Below are positions 1 to 9,738 of a stretch of DNA of 64,000 bases, in pieces. The notes under the pieces were generated by a model. That model was given only the letters and a program-made list of their open reading frames with translations, was not told where the DNA came from and ran no database searches. Source of the stretch: Cellulomonas sp. SG140 (GTDB taxonomy: Bacteria > Actinomycetota > Actinomycetes > Actinomycetales > Cellulomonadaceae); NCBI RefSeq assembly GCF_025770785.1, contig NZ_JANZLA010000001.1, forward strand, positions 310,001-374,000. Reading direction: 5' to 3'. Position numbers and translations under genes: made by a program. Position 1 is the first letter of the stretch; each line of letters starts with the position of its first letter.

Positions 1-476
1 ACCTGCCGCGCGCGCAGCTTGTCGTAGAAGTCGAGCAGCACCGGGTTGCCGCCGGCGACGACGAAGGACCGGTGGAACTCGACGTCCACCTCGACGAACC
101 GCGCGAGGTCGGCCCGGGCGAGCTGTTCCGCCTGGTCGTCGACCAGTGCGGTCAGGGTCGCCGCCAGCGCCCGGCGGTCCGGCTCCGGCAGCGACCGCAC
201 CGACGCGTACTCGACGGCGTGCCGCGCCTGCATCACGTGACGGGACTCCTCCGGGCCGATCTGCCGCACCAGGGCGCCGCGTTGCGGGTAGATGGTCACC
301 CAGCCCTCGTCCTGCAGGCGCACCAACGCCGTGCGGACCGGGGTGCGGCTGACCCCCACCCGCGCGGCGAGGTCGTGCTCGCTGAGCATCGACCCCGGCG
401 CGATCTCTCCGTTGGCGATCGCCTGGCGGATCTCCTGGAGCGCCCGCTGCGCGGCGCTCGGCGTCTGCTGCACCAC
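1..476 (-). CDS. GntR-family (FCD subgroup) transcriptional regulator, C-terminus outside window
   Basis: The reverse strand encodes an N-terminal winged helix (residues about 8-72, including LSEHDLAARVGVSRTPVR, the typical GntR recognition helix) followed by the beginning of an all-helical FCD ligand domain with the expected metal-binding-type segment EVDVEFHRSF. The reading frame runs off the left edge, so the end is missing. A GTG at 476 (or 473) is preceded by a GAGGGGG ribosome-binding site. The gene diverges from an MFS transporter gene, and a palindrome at 542-566 lies between them. The arrangement suggests a ligand-responsive repressor of the transporter and of itself. The ligand cannot be told; FCD regulators usually sense small organic acids. 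Confidence 0.85.
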   Translation of the reverse strand, partial: MVQQTPSAAQRALQEIRQAIANGEIAPGSMLSEHDLAARVGVSRTPVRTALVRLQDEGWVTIYPQRGALVRQIGPEESRHVMQARHAVEYASVRSLPEPDRRALAATLTALVDDQAEQLARADLARFVEVDVEFHRSFVVAGGNPVLLDFYDKLRARQ

Positions 477-541
477 CCCGTGCCCCCTCGTTCCCGCTGC
501 CGGACCCCAGTCTCTCCCACCCGGGTCGCGGGGGTAGTCTG

Positions 542-566
542 ACTGGTATCCCAGTTGGATTCCAGT
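542..566. promoter_or_regulatory. Probable GntR operator between divergent regulator and transporter
   Basis: Two 10-base arms, ACTGGTATCC and GGATTCCAGT, flank a 5-base spacer. The arms are inverted copies with one mismatch. The element sits 15 bases before the MFS start codon and about 66 bases before the GntR start, so a bound dimer would cover both promoters. FCD-type GntR proteins typically bind such AT-rich-centred palindromes. Assignment to this regulator is inferred from position. Confidence 0.6.
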
Positions 567-580
567 AGGACGGCGGTCGG

Positions 581-1876
581 ATGTCGGAGGCGACGGTGGG
601 CGCGGACGTGTGGACGGGTGCCGGCCCGTGGACGGGACGGGCGCGCGCCTGGACGACGGTCGCTCCGGCCGTGTTCGCGGCGGCCTGGGGCGGCAACCAC
701 TTCACGCCGCTGATGCTGATGTACCGGCAGCACGACGGGTACACGACGATGGCAGTGGACCTCGTCTTCGCCGCCTACGTCGCCGGCCTCGTGCCCGGCT
801 TCCTGCTGTCCGGCGCGCTGTCGGACCGGTACGGCCGCAAGCGCGTGATGCTGCCGGCCGTGGTGCTGGGCATCGCCGCGAGCGCGGCCCTGGCCACGGG
901 GGTGCACACGCTGCCGGTGATGTGCCTGGGGCGGCTGCTGTCCGGGCTGAGCGTCGCCGCGGCGATGGTGGTGGGCACCAGCTGGTTGCGGGAGCTGTCG
1001 CAGGCCCCGTGGGAGCCGGGAGCGGACGACGGTACGGGCGCCGCACGCGCCTCCGTGACGCTGACGCTGGGGTTCGGTGTGGGCGCCGGGGTGTCGGGTG
1101 CGCTCGCGCAGTGGGCGCCCGGACCGTCCGTCCTGCCGTACGTCGTGCACGTGCTGCTGTCGCTCTGGGCACTGGCCGCCCTGGTCGCCGCACCCGAGAC
1201 CCGGCGGTTCGACGCCGACATCCGCTCCCTGCTGGCTGACCTGCGCGTGCCGGCGGCGTCGCGGCGTCGCTTCCTGCTGGTGCTGACCCCGCTGGCGCCC
1301 TGGGTGTTCGCCGGCGCCGCACTGGCGTACGCGGTGCTGCCCGCGCTGCTGCACCGGGCGAGCCACGGCGAGGACGTCGCGGTCGCGGCGGTCCTCGCGC
1401 TGGTGACCCTCGGCACCGGCGCGCTGGTGCAGGTGGGCCTGCGGCGGCTGCCGCCGACGCGGCGCGGGCATGCTCCGCACGTCGGCATGGGGGCGATGGC
1501 GGTCGGTGCGGCGCTGTGCGCCCGGGCGGCCGTCGCACCGACGTTGTGGCTGGCGGCGGTCGCCGCGGTGGTGCTGGGACTCGGCTACGGGATCTGCATG
1601 GTGACCGGCCTGGTGGAGGTGCAGCGGCTGACCGACGAGGAGCACCTCGCGGGGCTGACGGGGGTCTACTACAGCCTCACCTACCTGGGGTTCACGCTGC
1701 CCGTCGTGCTGGCCTGGCTGCAACCGTTCGGCGGCTACCCCGTGCTGCTGACCGCCGTCGCGGTGCTGGCCGTGGTGTGCGGGGTGGTCGTCGCCGTCGC
1801 GCGGCGGACGGTTCCGGTGCCGGTCTGGCCGGACGAGTCGGCGGCGCCGTGGCTGGAGCGGGTGGGCGCCGAATGA
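581..1876 (+). CDS. MFS transporter
   Basis: A 431-residue polytopic membrane protein with about 12 hydrophobic segments. The loop between TM2 and TM3 carries GALSDRYGRKRVML, the classic major-facilitator G-x3-D-R-x-G-R-K/R motif. The ATG at 581 follows directly on the putative operator region. The TetR-type regulator downstream overlaps the stop codon by ATGA, so the two are co-transcribed. Substrate is unknown; pairing with a GntR/FCD repressor on one side and a TetR protein on the other suggests transport of a small organic compound. Confidence 0.8.
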   Translation: MSEATVGADVWTGAGPWTGRARAWTTVAPAVFAAAWGGNHFTPLMLMYRQHDGYTTMAVDLVFAAYVAGLVPGFLLSGALSDRYGRKRVMLPAVVLGIAASAALATGVHTLPVMCLGRLLSGLSVAAAMVVGTSWLRELSQAPWEPGADDGTGAARASVTLTLGFGVGAGVSGALAQWAPGPSVLPYVVHVLLSLWALAALVAAPETRRFDADIRSLLADLRVPAASRRRFLLVLTPLAPWVFAGAALAYAVLPALLHRASHGEDVAVAAVLALVTLGTGALVQVGLRRLPPTRRGHAPHVGMGAMAVGAALCARAAVAPTLWLAAVAAVVLGLGYGICMVTGLVEVQRLTDEEHLAGLTGVYYSLTYLGFTLPVVLAWLQPFGGYPVLLTAVAVLAVVCGVVVAVARRTVPVPVWPDESAAPWLERVGAE

Positions 1877-2505
1877 CCAGGTCGCCGAGCGGGTCGAGCG
1901 GGTGCAGGCGGCTGAGCGGGCACAGGTGGCTGCACCGGCCGCCCGAGGTCGACGAGGCGCAGCTGCTCGCGGCGGCGCGGGACGAGCTGTGTGAGCGCGG
2001 GTACGACGGCATCACCCTCAGCGCCGTCGCCGCACGCGCGGGTGCACGCAGCAGCACGGTGCACCGGCGCTGGTGGACGCGCGCGGAGCTGGTGGTCGAC
2101 GCGCTCGCCGATCCCCGACCGACTGGCGGCGCCGCAGACCTGCCGGACACGGGCTCGTTGGTCGACGACCTGCGCGCCCTGCGGGCGGGCCTGCACGAGG
2201 ACGCGTTCTGGCGGGCTCTGCCCGGGCTGGTGGCCGACGCCGCCGACTCGCCCGAGCTGATGCCGGCGATCCGCGACCGGCTGGTCCAGCCGCGGGTCGC
2301 GCGGCTGCGCGCGGTGCTGCGCCGGGCGGCGGCCCGCGGCGAGCTCGGCGCCGCGGCCGACCCGGACCTGCTGGCCGACGTGCCCGCCGCGATGATCACG
2401 TACCGGCTGCTGGTCTCCCGGGAGCCGGTCGACCGCGCGTTCGTCGAGGCGGTCCACGACGGGCTTCTCGCGCGGGCCGCCACCGCGAGCTGCGCCGCAC
2501 CCTGA
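1873..2505 (+). CDS. TetR-family transcriptional regulator
   Basis: A 210-residue protein. The N-terminal helix-turn-helix spans residues about 25-70 (segments ITLSAVAARAGARSSTVHRR and WTRAELVVDAL), followed by a helical ligand-binding domain with the TetR_C-type tail. The ATG overlaps the MFS stop codon. It lacks a separate promoter, so it should be produced together with the transporter and may act on that operon or elsewhere. A strong hairpin follows the stop codon. Confidence 0.8.
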   Translation: MTRSPSGSSGCRRLSGHRWLHRPPEVDEAQLLAAARDELCERGYDGITLSAVAARAGARSSTVHRRWWTRAELVVDALADPRPTGGAADLPDTGSLVDDLRALRAGLHEDAFWRALPGLVADAADSPELMPAIRDRLVQPRVARLRAVLRRAAARGELGAAADPDLLADVPAAMITYRLLVSREPVDRAFVEAVHDGLLARAATASCAAP

Positions 2506-2509
2506 CGGC

Positions 2510-2539
2510 ACGGGGCCCGGCGGGGCCGCCGGGTCCCGT
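2510..2539 (+). terminator. GC-rich hairpin terminator after the TetR gene
   Basis: Two 14-base arms (2510-2523 and 2526-2539) pair perfectly as RNA apart from one G-U pair, with almost no loop. The hairpin starts 5 bases after the TetR stop codon. There is no U-tract, as is usual in high-GC actinobacteria. It separates the transporter operon from the kdp operon. Confidence 0.6.
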
Positions 2540-2692
2540 CTGCCCGGGTCCGGGTTGGGTCCGGGGCCACGCCCGCGACGTCCGGGAACCGTCAGGATCG
2601 GCGCCCGGCGGCGACCCCGGTGGATCAATGGTCGTGACGGCCACGGTGGACGTCCGGCCCGCGGGTCGTGGACGGCGAGGGGTGCGCACGCG

Positions 2693-2776
2693 ATGGCGGA
2701 CCTGGGGTTCCTGGTGCTGACCGCCCTGTGCTTCGTGGTGCTCGGGCTGCTGGTGCGCGGGTTGGAGCGGCGGTGA
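2693..2776 (+). CDS. 27-residue membrane peptide preceding KdpF
   Basis: Starts [18 protein letters not shown] and ends in a charged RGLERR tail; it is essentially a single transmembrane helix. It overlaps the following kdpF start by GTGA, which argues for translation and coupling. A comparable short hydrophobic frame occurs before kdpF in other actinobacterial kdp operons, from memory. It could be an accessory peptide of the Kdp complex or a leader whose translation tunes kdpF. The 187-base gap before it holds the terminator described above and presumably the kdp promoter; I see no recognisable riboswitch there. Confidence 0.55.
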   Translation: MADLGFLVLTALCFVVLGLLVRGLERR

Positions 2777-2862
2777 ACGCCGAGACGTGGGTCGCGCTGG
2801 CGATCGCCGCCGCGCTGGCCGGCTACCTGCTGTACGCGCTGCTGCACCCGGAGCGGTTCTGA
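2773..2862 (+). CDS. kdpF: Potassium-transporting ATPase subunit KdpF
   Basis: A 29-residue single-span peptide ending in [12 protein letters not shown], the typical KdpF C-terminus. In E. coli KdpF stabilises the KdpABC complex in the cytoplasmic membrane. The GTG start overlaps the stop of the preceding peptide, and its TGA overlaps the kdpA ATG, so it belongs to one translationally coupled kdpFABCDE operon. Confidence 0.85.
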   Translation: MNAETWVALAIAAALAGYLLYALLHPERF

Positions 2863-4526
2863 TGTCCGCCGGGGCGGCCGCGGTCGGCCAGATCGCGATC
2901 GTCGTCGCGGTGCTGGCGGCGGTGCACGTCCCGCTGGGGGACTACATGGCGCGGGCGCTGGAGACTCGCCGGCACCTGCGCGTCGAACGGTGGGTGTACC
3001 GGCTGTGCGGCATCGACCCGGACGCCGACCAGCGCTGGGGCGTGTACGCCCGGTCGCTGCTCGCGTTCTCCGGCGTCGGCGTGGTGCTGCTGTACGGGCT
3101 GCAGCGCCTGCAGGCGCACCTGCCGCTGTCCCTCGGCACGGGCGCCGTGAACCCCGCGACCGCGTGGAACACCGCCGTCTCGTTCGTCACCAACACCAAC
3201 TGGCAGTCGTACTCGGGCGAGCAGACCATGGGCCAGCTGGTGCAGATGGCCGGGCTGGCGGTGCAGAACTTCCTGTCCGCGGCGGTGGGCCTGGCGGTGG
3301 CCGTCGCGCTGGTGCGCGGGTTCACGCGCAGCCGCACGGACCGGATCGGCAGCTTCTGGGTGGACGTGGTCCGCGCCACCGTCCGGATCCTGCTGCCCCT
3401 CGCGGTGATCGCCGCGGTGGTGCTGCTGGCCGGCGGCGTGGTGCAGAACCTCACCGGCGTGCACGACGTGACGACCCTCGCCGGCGGCACGCAGCACCTG
3501 GTCGGGGGCCCGGTGGCCTCCCAGGAGGCGATCAAGGAGCTGGGCACCAACGGCGGCGGCTACTTCAACGCCAACAGCGCCCACCCGTTCGAGAACCCGT
3601 CGGCGTGGACCGACCTGGTCGAGGTCGTGCTGCTGCTGATGATCCCGTTCTCCCTGCCGCGCACCTTCGGCACCCTGGTGCACGACCGGCGGCAGGGCGC
3701 GGCGGTCCTCGCCGTGATGGGCACGCTGTGGGGTGCCGCCGTGGCGGTCGCCACCTGGGTGGAGCTGCGCGGGCCCGGGGCGGTGCCGGCGCTGGCGGGC
3801 GCCGCGATGGAGGGCAAGGAGGTCCGGTTCGGGCCGGCCGCCTCGGCGCTGTTCGCGGCGTCGACCACCGGCACCTCGACCGGCGCGGTGAACGCCGCGC
3901 ACGACTCGCTGACCGCCCTCGGCGGCGGCGTCGCGATGATGAACATGATGCTGGGCGAGGTCTCCCCCGGCGGCGTCGGCACGGGGCTGTACGGGATGCT
4001 CGTCGTCGCGGTGCTCGCCGTGTTCCTCGCGGGCCTGATGGTGGGACGCACCCCGGAGTACCTGGGCAAGAAGGTGGGCCGCCGCGAGGTGACCCTCGTC
4101 GCGCTGTCGATCCTCACCATGCCGGCGATCGTGCTGGTCGGCGGGGCACTCACGGCGGGGATCCCCGCGCTGCGGTCGGCGGCCGTCAGCGCCGGTGGTC
4201 CGCACGGGCTGAGCGAGGTCCTCTACGCCTACGCCTCCGCCGGGAACAACAACGGCTCCGCGTTCGGGGCGTTCACCGCCACCTCCACCTACCAGGAGGT
4301 CGCGCTCGGCATCGCCATGCTGATCGGCCGGTTCGTGCCGATCGTGCTGACCCTGGCGCTCGCCGGCTCGTTCGCGTCGCAGCGGACCGTGCCGCCCGGC
4401 GCGGGCACGCTGCCCACCCACACACCGGTGTTCGTCGGGCTGCTGGTGGGCGTCGTCGTCATCGTCGCCGGCCTGACCTTCTTCCCCGCGCTCGCGCTCG
4501 CACCCTTCGCCGAGGCCCTGTCATGA
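2862..4526 (+). CDS. kdpA: Potassium-transporting ATPase subunit A (ion channel subunit)
   Basis: A 554-residue polytopic protein of the expected KdpA length. It shows the selectivity-filter-like loops of the superfamily of K+ transporters: [40 protein letters not shown] and [11 protein letters not shown]. KdpA forms the K+ entry path of the high-affinity Kdp pump. The start ATG overlaps the kdpF stop, and the stop overlaps the kdpB ATG. Annotation by motif and context is secure. Confidence 0.96.
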   Translation: MSAGAAAVGQIAIVVAVLAAVHVPLGDYMARALETRRHLRVERWVYRLCGIDPDADQRWGVYARSLLAFSGVGVVLLYGLQRLQAHLPLSLGTGAVNPATAWNTAVSFVTNTNWQSYSGEQTMGQLVQMAGLAVQNFLSAAVGLAVAVALVRGFTRSRTDRIGSFWVDVVRATVRILLPLAVIAAVVLLAGGVVQNLTGVHDVTTLAGGTQHLVGGPVASQEAIKELGTNGGGYFNANSAHPFENPSAWTDLVEVVLLLMIPFSLPRTFGTLVHDRRQGAAVLAVMGTLWGAAVAVATWVELRGPGAVPALAGAAMEGKEVRFGPAASALFAASTTGTSTGAVNAAHDSLTALGGGVAMMNMMLGEVSPGGVGTGLYGMLVVAVLAVFLAGLMVGRTPEYLGKKVGRREVTLVALSILTMPAIVLVGGALTAGIPALRSAAVSAGGPHGLSEVLYAYASAGNNNGSAFGAFTATSTYQEVALGIAMLIGRFVPIVLTLALAGSFASQRTVPPGAGTLPTHTPVFVGLLVGVVVIVAGLTFFPALALAPFAEALS

Positions 4527-6613
4527 CCGTCACCGCGCTCCCGACCCCCGCTCCCGACCTGCCCAGCACCCGCCCTCCGGCCGGGGCGTTCGAGCCGCGA
4601 CAGCTGCTCGCGTCCCTGCCGCAGGCGCTGCGCAAGCTCGACCCGCGTCACCAGGTGCGCTCGCCCGTGATGTTCGTCGTGTGGGTCGGCGCCGCGTTGA
4701 CCACCGTGCTGGCGGTGCTGCACCCCAGCGGCTTCGCGTGGGCCATCACCGTGTGGCTGTGGCTGACGGTGGTGTTCGCCAACCTCGCCGAGGCGGTGGC
4801 CGAGGGTCGGGGGCGGGCCCAGGCGGCGTCCCTGCGCCGCACCCGCACGTCCACCACGGCTCACCGGCTGCGCGCGGACGGCACCCTCGAGGACGTCGCC
4901 GGGGTGGCGCTGACCGTCGGTGACCGCGTCGTGGTGGCCGCCGGCGAGGTGATCCCAGGCGACGGCGACGTGGTCGAGGGCGTCGCCGCGGTCGACGAGT
5001 CCGCGGTGACAGGCGAGTCCGCACCGGTGATCCGCGAGTCCGGCGGGGACCGGTCGGCCGTCACCGGCGGCACCCGGGTGCTGTCCGACCGCATCGTCGT
5101 TCGCATCACCGCCAAGCCGGGCGAGACGTTCCTGGACCGGATGATCGCCCTGGTCGAGGGATCGGCCCGGCAACGGACGCCCAACGAGATCGCCCTCACG
5201 CTGCTGCTGGCGTCGCTGACGCTGATCTTCCTGCTGGCGGTGGTCACGCTGCAGCCGTTCGCCACGTACTCCGGCCGGCCGCAGTCGATCACCGTGCTCG
5301 TCGCCCTGCTGGTGTGCCTGATCCCCACCACCATCGGCGCGCTGCTGTCCGCGATCGGCATCGCCGGCATGGACCGGCTGGTGCAGCGCAACGTGATGGC
5401 GCTGTCGGGGCGGGCCGTCGAGGCGGCCGGGGACGTCGACGTGCTGCTGCTGGACAAGACCGGCACCATCACGCTCGGCAACCGGCAGGCGGTCGAGCTG
5501 GTGCCCGCGGACGGCGTGGCGGCGGACCGGTTGGCGGACGCCGCGCAGCTGTCGTCCCTGGCGGACGAGACGCCGGAGGGCCGCTCGATCGTCGTGCTCG
5601 CCAAGGAGGAGTTCGGGCTGCGCGAGCGGCCGGCCGGTCAGCTGGGGCGGACCACCTTCATCCCGTTCTCGGCGCAGACCCGGATGAGCGGGGTGGACGA
5701 GACCGGCCCCGACGGCACCCGGTCCATCCGCAAGGGTGCCGCGAGCGCGGTGATGGCCTGGGTGCGCGAGCACGGCGGCCACCCGACGGCCGACGTGGGC
5801 CAGGCGGTGGACGCGATCGCGGGGTCGGGCGGCACGCCGCTGGTGGTCGCCGAGCTGGTGGGCGACGGGCCGGCGCGAGCGCTGGGCGTGGTGCACCTGA
5901 AGGACGTGGTGAAGTCCGGCATGCGCGAGCGGTTCGCGCAGCTGCGGGCGATGGGCATCCGGACGGTGATGATCACCGGTGACAACCGGCTGACCGCCGC
6001 CGCGATCGCCGACGAGGCGGGGGTCGACGACTTCCTGGCCGAGGCGACCCCCGAGGACAAGCTCGCGCTGATCCGCACCCAGCAGGCCGACGGACGGCTG
6101 GTCGCGATGACCGGCGACGGCACCAACGACGCCCCGGCGCTGGCCCAGGCCGACGTGGGGGTGGCCATGAACACCGGCACCTCGGCCGCCAAGGAGGCCG
6201 GGAACATGGTCGACCTCGACTCCAACCCGACCAAGCTGATCGAGATCGTCGCGATCGGCAAGCAGCTGCTGATCACCCGCGGGGCGCTGACCACGTTCTC
6301 CATCGCCAACGACGTGGCCAAGTACTTCGCGATCATCCCGGCGATGTTCGCCGGCCTGTACCCGCAGCTGCAGGCGCTGAACGTGATGCACCTGCACTCG
6401 CCGCAGACCGCCGTGCTGTCGGCGGTGGTGTTCAACGCGCTGATCATCGTGGCGCTGGTGCCGGTGGCCCTGCGCGGGGTGCGGTACACGCCGTCCAGCG
6501 CCGCAGCCCTGCTGCGCCGCAACCTGCTGGTGTACGGCGTCGGCGGGATCGTCGTGCCGTTCCTCGGCATCAAGGCGATCGACCTGCTCGTCACGCTGCT
6601 GCCCGGCCTGTGA
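4523..6613 (+). CDS. kdpB: Potassium-transporting P-type ATPase subunit B
   Basis: A 696-residue P-type ATPase. The phosphorylation motif DKTGT has its aspartate at residue 311. The TGES-type actuator loop (VTGESAP), the nucleotide-domain KGA segment and the hinge motif [10 protein letters not shown] are all present. It hydrolyses ATP to drive K+ uptake through KdpA. It overlaps kdpA by ATGA and is followed 22 bases later by kdpC. Confidence 0.97.
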   Translation: MTVTALPTPAPDLPSTRPPAGAFEPRQLLASLPQALRKLDPRHQVRSPVMFVVWVGAALTTVLAVLHPSGFAWAITVWLWLTVVFANLAEAVAEGRGRAQAASLRRTRTSTTAHRLRADGTLEDVAGVALTVGDRVVVAAGEVIPGDGDVVEGVAAVDESAVTGESAPVIRESGGDRSAVTGGTRVLSDRIVVRITAKPGETFLDRMIALVEGSARQRTPNEIALTLLLASLTLIFLLAVVTLQPFATYSGRPQSITVLVALLVCLIPTTIGALLSAIGIAGMDRLVQRNVMALSGRAVEAAGDVDVLLLDKTGTITLGNRQAVELVPADGVAADRLADAAQLSSLADETPEGRSIVVLAKEEFGLRERPAGQLGRTTFIPFSAQTRMSGVDETGPDGTRSIRKGAASAVMAWVREHGGHPTADVGQAVDAIAGSGGTPLVVAELVGDGPARALGVVHLKDVVKSGMRERFAQLRAMGIRTVMITGDNRLTAAAIADEAGVDDFLAEATPEDKLALIRTQQADGRLVAMTGDGTNDAPALAQADVGVAMNTGTSAAKEAGNMVDLDSNPTKLIEIVAIGKQLLITRGALTTFSIANDVAKYFAIIPAMFAGLYPQLQALNVMHLHSPQTAVLSAVVFNALIIVALVPVALRGVRYTPSSAAALLRRNLLVYGVGGIVVPFLGIKAIDLLVTLLPGL

Positions 6614-6635
6614 CCGGGACGGAACGGGGAATCTG

Positions 6636-7226
6636 ATGACCTCCTGGCTGCGTCAGCTGCTCGCCGGCCTCAAGGTGCTGCTGGTGGCGACGCTCGTGCT
6701 CGGCGTCGCCTACCCCCTGCTGGTGCTCGGCATCGGCCGGCTGATGCCCGCCCGCGCCGACGGGTCGCTGGTGCGCGTCGGCGGCACGGTGGTCGGCTCG
6801 GCCCTGATCGGCCAGCCGTCCGGCGGCGACCAGTGGTTCCAGCCCCGGCCGTCGGTCGCCGGCGACGGCTACGACCCCCTCGCATCCGGCGGCTCGAACC
6901 TCGGCCCGGACGATCCGGGACTTCTGGCCACCGTGCAGCAGCGCCGTGAGCAGGTCGCCGCCCGCGAGGGCGTCGACCCGGCCGCGGTGCCGGCGGACGC
7001 CGTGACGGCGTCGGCCTCCGGGCTGGACCCGGACATCTCCCCCGCCTACGCGCGGCTGCAGGTGGCCCGCGTCGCGCGCGTGCGCGGCCTGGACCCCGCG
7101 GTGGTGCGCACGCTGGTCGACGCGCACGTCCAGGGGCGCACCCTCGGGGTGCTCGGTGACCCGCACGTCAACGTCCTCGAGCTCAACCTGGCGCTCGCCG
7201 CGCTGCCCGCCACTGCGGCAGGGTGA
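6636..7226 (+). CDS. kdpC: Potassium-transporting ATPase subunit C
   Basis: A 196-residue protein with one N-terminal transmembrane helix (residues about 9-35) and an outside domain with the KdpC hallmarks FQPRPSVAG and ASASGLDPDISPAYA. KdpC is the assembly and affinity subunit of the Kdp complex. It lies between kdpB and kdpD in the expected order and has an ATG start with purine-rich upstream sequence. Confidence 0.96.
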   Translation: MTSWLRQLLAGLKVLLVATLVLGVAYPLLVLGIGRLMPARADGSLVRVGGTVVGSALIGQPSGGDQWFQPRPSVAGDGYDPLASGGSNLGPDDPGLLATVQQRREQVAAREGVDPAAVPADAVTASASGLDPDISPAYARLQVARVARVRGLDPAVVRTLVDAHVQGRTLGVLGDPHVNVLELNLALAALPATAAG

Positions 7227-7230
7227 GCAC

Positions 7231-9738
7231 GTGGGCAACGCGGATCGGCGGCGTGGGACGCTGCGGGTCTTCCTCGGCGCGGCTCCCGGCGTCGGCAAGA
7301 CCTACGCGATGCTCGACGAGGCGCAGCGCCGCCACGAACGGGGTGCCGACGTGGTCGTCGGCCTCGTCGAGACCCACGACCGCCCGCAGACCGCCGCCCA
7401 GCTGGCCGGGCTGGAGACTCTTCCCCGGAAGACCATCGCCTACCGCGGCACCAGCTTCGGTGAGCTGGACGTCGACGCGGTCGTGGCCCGCCACCCCGAG
7501 GTCGCGCTGATCGACGAGCTGGCGCACACCAACGTGCCCGGCAGCCGCAACGCCAAGCGCTGGCAGGACGTCGAGGAGGTGCTCGACGCCGGCATCGACG
7601 TGGTCACCACGGTGAACATCCAGCACCTGGAGTCGCTCAACGACGTGGTCGAGTCGATCACCGGCGTGCACCAGCAGGAGACCGTGCCCGACGAGGTGGT
7701 GCGCCGCGCCGACCAGATCGAGCTGGTCGACATGAGCCCGGAGGCGCTGCGCCGACGGTTGGCGCACGGCAACGTCTACCGGCTCGACAAGGTCGACGCG
7801 GCGCTGACCCACTACTTCCGCCCCGGCAACCTCACGGCCCTGCGGGAGCTGGCCCTGCTGTGGACCGCCGACCGGGTGGACGACGCCCTCGCCCGCTACC
7901 GCGAGGAGCACGACATCGCGGAGCTGTGGCCGGCCCGTGAGCGGCTGGTGGTCGCCGTCACCGGCGGTCCGGAGACGGAGACCCTGGTGCGCCGGGGGGT
8001 GCGCATCGCGTCCCGCCCGGCCGGTGGCGAGCTGCTGGTGCTGCACGTGTCCCGCGGCGACGGCCTCGCCGGTGCCGGTCCGGAGGCGCTGGCGCGGCAC
8101 CGGACGTTCACCGAGAGCCTCGGCGGCACGTGGCACAACGTCGTCGGGGACGACGTCGGGGCGGCGATCCTCGACTTCGCCCGCGCGATGAACGCGACGC
8201 AGGTCCTGCTGGGCGCCACCCGCCGCCGCGGCCCCCTCGGCCGGCTGGCACCGGGCGTGGTGCCCCGGGTGATCCGCGGCGCCGGAGACATCGACGTGCT
8301 CGTCGTCACCCACGAGCGGGCCGGCGGCGGACGTCCGGTGCGGGCTCGCCGACCGGGACTGTCGGTCCGCCGCGTGGCCACCGCCTGGGCGCTCGCCGTC
8401 GCGGGACCGGTCCTGCTCGGCCTCGCCCTGCGGCAGGCCCAGGCCGCGGCGGCCTCCCTGCCGACCGTCCTCATGCTGTTCCTCGCCCTGACGGTCGGCG
8501 TCGCGATCGTGGGCGGCGTGGGCCCGGCGCTGTGCGCCGCCGTGCTCAGCGGCCTGCTCAGCAACTACCTCTTCGTCCCACCCGTCGGCACCCTCACCAT
8601 CACGCAGCCCCAGAACGCCGTGGCCATCGCCGTCCTGATCGCCGTCGCCGTCGCCGTCTCGGCGGTGGTCGACCTCGCGGCCCGGCGCAGCGTGCAGGCC
8701 GTCCGTGCCCGCGGAGAGGCGGACACGCTCGGCTCCGTCTCCGCTGCCGTGCTCCGCGGCACCGACGCGGTGCCGGCCATGCTCACCTCGCTGCGCGAGG
8801 CCTTCTCCGTCGACGGCGTCACCCTGCTGACACGTCCGGACGAGACCTCCGCCTGGACGGCCGCGCACAGCACGGGACTCGCAGCGGCGGACCCGTCCGA
8901 GGCCGACGTCACCTTCGTGCCCGTGCACCCCACGCTCGCGGTCACGCTGCGGGGACGTCCGTTGTCGGCCGAGGACCTCCGGGTCGTCGCCGCGGTCGGT
9001 GTGCACGCGGCCGCAGCACTCGAGCGCGACGCCCTGCAGAGCCAGGCCAAGGCCGCGCGACTGGAACGCGAACGGACGGCGACGCGCACCGCGCTGCTCG
9101 CGGCCGTCTCCCACGACCTGCGCACCCCCCTGGCCGCGATCAAGGCCGGGGTCACCGCTCTGACCAGCAGCGGCGACATGCTCCCGCCGACCGACCGGGA
9201 CGCCCTGCTGGACGACCTGACCACCAGCACCGACCGGCTGCAGGCGCTGATCGACAACCTGCTGGACATGAGCCGCCTCGACGCCGGCGCCGTCACGGTC
9301 GCCCGCACCCCCGTCGCCCTCGACGAGGTGGTGCTGACGGCGCTCGCCCCGGTCGACGACGAGCGGCTCACCATCGACGTCCCCGAGGACCTCCCCCTGG
9401 TCCGCGCCGACGCCGGGCTGCTCGAACGCGCCGTCGCCAACCTCGTGGAGAACGCGCTGCGCTACACCTCGGCCCCCGTGCGCGTCGTCGCCGGTGCGCT
9501 CTCCGACTCGGTGGTGCTGAGGGTGGTGGACCAGGGGCCCGGCGTGCCGGACGAGGACAAGCCGGCGATGTTCACCGCGTTCCAGCGCCTGGGAGACAAC
9601 CCGCGCGGTCACGGCCTGGGCCTCGGGCTGGCAGTGGCCCGGGGCTTCGTCGAGGCGAACGGCGGCACGCTCGAGGCGGAGGACACCCCCGGCGGAGGAC
9701 TGACGATGGTGGTCACGCTGCCCTTGGAGGCCGGATGA
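7231..9738 (+). CDS. kdpD: Osmosensitive K+ channel sensor histidine kinase KdpD
   Basis: An 835-residue protein with full KdpD architecture. The N-terminal KdpD domain carries a Walker A (GAAPGVGKTYAML) and Walker B-like LIDELAHTN. A universal-stress-protein-like domain follows, then four membrane helices, a GAF-like segment, and a kinase core with the phospho-accepting His at residue 628 in SHDLRTPL and a HATPase domain (GHGLGLGLAV). The GTG at 7231 is 4 bases after kdpC; a start at 7156 would overlap kdpC by 70 bases and is rejected. It senses low K+ or osmotic stress and phosphorylates KdpE. Confidence 0.95.
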   Translation: MGNADRRRGTLRVFLGAAPGVGKTYAMLDEAQRRHERGADVVVGLVETHDRPQTAAQLAGLETLPRKTIAYRGTSFGELDVDAVVARHPEVALIDELAHTNVPGSRNAKRWQDVEEVLDAGIDVVTTVNIQHLESLNDVVESITGVHQQETVPDEVVRRADQIELVDMSPEALRRRLAHGNVYRLDKVDAALTHYFRPGNLTALRELALLWTADRVDDALARYREEHDIAELWPARERLVVAVTGGPETETLVRRGVRIASRPAGGELLVLHVSRGDGLAGAGPEALARHRTFTESLGGTWHNVVGDDVGAAILDFARAMNATQVLLGATRRRGPLGRLAPGVVPRVIRGAGDIDVLVVTHERAGGGRPVRARRPGLSVRRVATAWALAVAGPVLLGLALRQAQAAAASLPTVLMLFLALTVGVAIVGGVGPALCAAVLSGLLSNYLFVPPVGTLTITQPQNAVAIAVLIAVAVAVSAVVDLAARRSVQAVRARGEADTLGSVSAAVLRGTDAVPAMLTSLREAFSVDGVTLLTRPDETSAWTAAHSTGLAAADPSEADVTFVPVHPTLAVTLRGRPLSAEDLRVVAAVGVHAAAALERDALQSQAKAARLERERTATRTALLAAVSHDLRTPLAAIKAGVTALTSSGDMLPPTDRDALLDDLTTSTDRLQALIDNLLDMSRLDAGAVTVARTPVALDEVVLTALAPVDDERLTIDVPEDLPLVRADAGLLERAVANLVENALRYTSAPVRVVAGALSDSVVLRVVDQGPGVPDEDKPAMFTAFQRLGDNPRGHGLGLGLAVARGFVEANGGTLEAEDTPGGGLTMVVTLPLEAG

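Noticed and set aside
2540..2692. Possible c-di-AMP (ydaO-type) riboswitch before the kdp operon
   Set aside because: Such riboswitches precede many K+ uptake genes, but I could not find the conserved core in this short GC-rich leader.
4289..6397. Long open frame antisense to kdpB (about 700 codons)
   Set aside because: Composition is Arg/His/Gly-rich nonsense typical of a frame opposite a high-GC gene; kdpB on the other strand has intact P-type ATPase motifs.
7183..9612. Open frame of about 800 codons antisense to kdpD
   Set aside because: No domains and skewed composition; it is a shadow of kdpD, whose catalytic motifs are complete.
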